Under the pieces are notes generated by a model. It saw only the letters and a list, made by a program, of their open reading frames with translations, did not search any database and was not told the origin of the DNA. A program made the translations under genes and the position numbers. This document shows positions 4,747-6,341 of a DNA stretch of 6,341 bases, one piece after another. Positions within the stretch are counted from its first letter, which is position 1. Every line of letters starts with the position of its first letter. Source of the stretch: Candidatus Pacearchaeota archaeon RBG_13_36_9 (GTDB lineage: Archaea > Nanobdellota > Nanobdellia > Pacearchaeales > GW2011-AR1); the NCBI GenBank assembly GCA_001786395.1, contig MFWN01000082.1, positions 163-6,503 on the forward strand. The letters run 5' to 3'.

Positions 4747-6177
4747 ATGACAGAAAAGATAACCTTCAATATTGATAAAGAAAAGAATTTTTCCGAGTGG
4801 TACTCTGAAATTCTTGACAAAGCCGAAATAACCGACTTAAGGTATAACGTAAAGGGATTTGTGGTCATAAGGCCGCTTGGAGCCGAGATTATAGAGCAGA
4901 TTTATAAAATGTGGGAAGCAGAACTAAAAGCAAAAGGGCACAAGCCCTGCATTTTTCCAGCAATAATCCCTGAAAAAAATTTCAAAAAAGAATCCAGTCA
5001 CGTAGAAGGATTTTCTCCAGAGGTTTTCTGGCTTGAAGAAATAGGAGAAGGGAAAATGGCTTTAAGGCCTACAAGCGAAACAGCTTTTTACCAGCTTTAC
5101 TCTTTATGGATTAGAAGCTATCGAGATTTACCTCTGAAACTCTATCAGAGAGCTAATGTTTTTAGGCTTGAAACAAAAGCCACTCGCCCACTAATAAGGG
5201 CGCGGGAATTTTTCTGGATTGAGAGCCACGATGCTTTTTCATCTAAGGAACAGGCAGAAGCCCAGGTCCAGGAAGATATCTCAATAACAGAAAACCTAAT
5301 GCACCAAAAATTAGGAATTCCATTCCTGCCATTGAAAAGGCCTTTTTGGGATAAATTTCACGGGGCAGAATATACAATAGGAAGTGATGTATTAATGCCA
5401 GATGGAAAAGTTATCCAGCAGCCCTCCACTCATCTTCTTCATCAGGAATTTGCAAAATCTTTTGATATTAAATTTAAAGATGATAAAGGAAAAGAAAATT
5501 ATGTCTGGCAGACTTGCTACGGTCCAGCAATGTCCAGGATACTCGCCTCCTTAATAGCTATTCACGGAGACAACTCCGGATTAGTAATTCCTTTTTGCAT
5601 TTCCCCTGTCCAGGTAATTATTGTTCCAATCTACAAAACAGAAAACAAAGACAAAGTCATAAAAAAAGCAGAAGAAATAAAAAAAGAGCTGGAAAAAGAA
5701 AAAATAACAGCAGAGATAGATAACAGCGAAAAAAAGCCAGGGGAAAAATTCTATCACTGGGAAATGAGGGGCATTCCTTTAAGAATAGAAATAGGAGAAA
5801 AAGAGCTAAAAGGAAAGCCTACCTTGTTTTTAAGAGACACCAAGGAGAGAATAAAAGTAAACCTAAAAGATATTCCAAAAGAAGGCGAGAAATTAGACCA
5901 AAGGCTCAGGGAAAAATCAGAAAAAAATTTCAAAACCTCCATGGAAGACTGCAAAAACAGAGAAGAAATAAAAAAAGCTCTTGAAAACAAGAAGATAGCA
6001 AAATGTAATTTCTGTTCTATAGAAAAAGAAGGGGAAAAATGCGCAGAAACAATAGAAAAAGAGCTGGGCGCTTTTGTAAGGGGAACTCGCCACGACAAAA
6101 AAGAAAAAGCATCGGGAAAATGCATTATATGTAATAAACAAGCTAAAGAAGTTATTTATATTGCAAAGTCCTACTAA
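4747..6177 (+). CDS. proS: proline-tRNA ligase, archaeal/eukaryal type
   Basis: 476-aa cytosolic class II aminoacyl-tRNA synthetase that charges tRNA-Pro. Motif 1 lies in about 37-76. The proline-specificity loop RPTSE is at 107-111. Motif 2 covers VFRLE (138-142) to RPLIRAREFFW (147-157), with E159 and H161 following. H229 matches the conserved histidine of the proline pocket. Motif 3 holds C257, Y258, G259 and R264, then IHGDNSGL (272-279). The anticodon-binding domain covers about 286-395 and includes FYHWEMRGIPLRIEIG (335-350). A C-terminal zinc module has C420, C423, C459 and C462, and the chain ends in SY, as archaeal-type ProRS ends in tyrosine. Several conserved pocket positions are unusual: ESH for EGH at 159-161, PSTH for GTSH, HQE for GQN, and a bacterial-like motif 3. 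Start at ATG 4747 is set by the TATA spacing. Confidence 0.95.
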   Translation: MTEKITFNIDKEKNFSEWYSEILDKAEITDLRYNVKGFVVIRPLGAEIIEQIYKMWEAELKAKGHKPCIFPAIIPEKNFKKESSHVEGFSPEVFWLEEIGEGKMALRPTSETAFYQLYSLWIRSYRDLPLKLYQRANVFRLETKATRPLIRAREFFWIESHDAFSSKEQAEAQVQEDISITENLMHQKLGIPFLPLKRPFWDKFHGAEYTIGSDVLMPDGKVIQQPSTHLLHQEFAKSFDIKFKDDKGKENYVWQTCYGPAMSRILASLIAIHGDNSGLVIPFCISPVQVIIVPIYKTENKDKVIKKAEEIKKELEKEKITAEIDNSEKKPGEKFYHWEMRGIPLRIEIGEKELKGKPTLFLRDTKERIKVNLKDIPKEGEKLDQRLREKSEKNFKTSMEDCKNREEIKKALENKKIAKCNFCSIEKEGEKCAETIEKELGAFVRGTRHDKKEKASGKCIICNKQAKEVIYIAKSY

Positions 6178-6179
6178 GG

Positions 6180-6187
6180 TTTAAAAA
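6180..6187 (+). promoter_or_regulatory. possible TATA box before the right-edge gene
   Basis: TTTAAAAA sits 3 nt after the proS stop, inside GGTTTAAAAACC. With the usual 29-nt distance, transcription would start near 6209, leaving about a 20-nt leader before ATG 6229. No Shine-Dalgarno sequence is visible in that leader. The rest of the proS to right-edge spacer shows nothing else I can name. Confidence 0.3.
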
Positions 6188-6228
6188 CCCTAAATTCGTA
6201 AATTCAAAATCAAAAATCTGAGCCTAAA

Positions 6229-6341
6229 ATGGTTAGTTCAAGTGAAGTAAGAAAATTAAGCCATAACAAATGGATAGATAGCTTATTAGCTGAAGCAGAT
6301 AGCTCAGCCTTTGGTTCTTTTGATGTTGCTCGCCCTTCCGG
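6229..6341 (+). CDS. 5' end of an unrecognised gene, cut by the window edge
   Basis: Starts at ATG 6229 and stays open for 37 complete codons to the right edge. The protein begins MVSSSEVRKLSHNKWIDSLL and continues AEADSSAFGSFDVARPS. The N-terminus is polar and probably partly helical (about 5-25), with no signal peptide or membrane segment. The nearest upstream in-frame stop is at 6199-6201 and no other start codon lies between, so this ATG is the only choice. It is 51 nt after proS on the same strand, so read-through from proS is possible. No function can be assigned from this fragment. Confidence 0.55.
   Translation, partial: MVSSSEVRKLSHNKWIDSLLAEADSSAFGSFDVARPS

Noticed and set aside
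5514..6141. Open frames overlapping the 3' half of proS on both strands
   Set aside because: Translations are Lys/Arg- or Phe/Ser-rich by-products of an A-rich coding strand. The proS frame is conserved to its terminal tyrosine.
6178..6189. GGTTTAAAAACC as a hairpin terminator of proS
   Set aside because: The arms are separated by only 2 nt, which cannot form a hairpin loop, and no T-run follows on the plus strand. A TATA-like role is more plausible.
1..6341. CRISPR array, insertion sequence, phage or defence genes
   Set aside because: No regularly spaced repeats, transposase or integrase motifs, or nuclease/helicase genes are visible on either strand.

Overview
The window looks like chromosomal DNA from an AT-rich archaeon. 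The evidence is: an intron-bearing tRNA gene with a bulge-helix-bulge splice motif and no encoded CCA end; TATA boxes placed about 26 bp upstream of start codons; no convincing Shine-Dalgarno sequences; an AsnC/Lrp-type regulator; and a proline-tRNA ligase of archaeal/eukaryal architecture with a C-terminal Cys4 zinc module and terminal tyrosine. Small spacers, high AT content and leaderless promoters would fit a DPANN-type lineage such as Woesearchaeota or Pacearchaeota, but that placement is inference.

Layout, left to right. A tRNA-Arg(UCG) gene with a 25-nt intron (21-117, +) converges on a minus-strand heat-shock operon read as grpE, dnaK, dnaJ (3685 down to 140). grpE and dnaK are separated by 1 nt. 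dnaK and dnaJ are separated by 35 nt that hold a well-placed internal TATA box. A 142-bp AT-rich divergent intergenic region (3686-3827) carries the operon promoter and the promoter of a Lrp/AsnC-like regulator (3828-4346, +). That regulator converges, with a 2-nt gap and a 9-bp inverted repeat, on an unrecognised six-cysteine small protein (4349-4693, -). The small gene is divergent from proS (4747-6177, +), and the two starts flank a single TATA-like element at the exact midpoint of a 53-bp spacer. The 5' end of an unrecognised gene (6229 onward, +) runs off the right edge.

How the genes work together. DnaK, DnaJ and GrpE form one ATP-driven chaperone cycle. Archaeal copies of this set are generally considered acquired from bacteria. 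The divergent regulator next to the operon is the obvious local candidate for controlling it or itself. tRNA-Arg and proS are translation genes, and the rest is unassigned.

I see no CRISPR array, mobile element, defence island or clearly new multi-gene system. The most interesting signals are regulatory (uniform TATA-to-ATG geometry, the shared bidirectional TATA element, helically phased repeats upstream of the regulator), a ProRS whose motif 3 looks bacterial-like in an archaeal-type enzyme, the Cys-rich orphan protein, and the mismatched tRNA intron structure.
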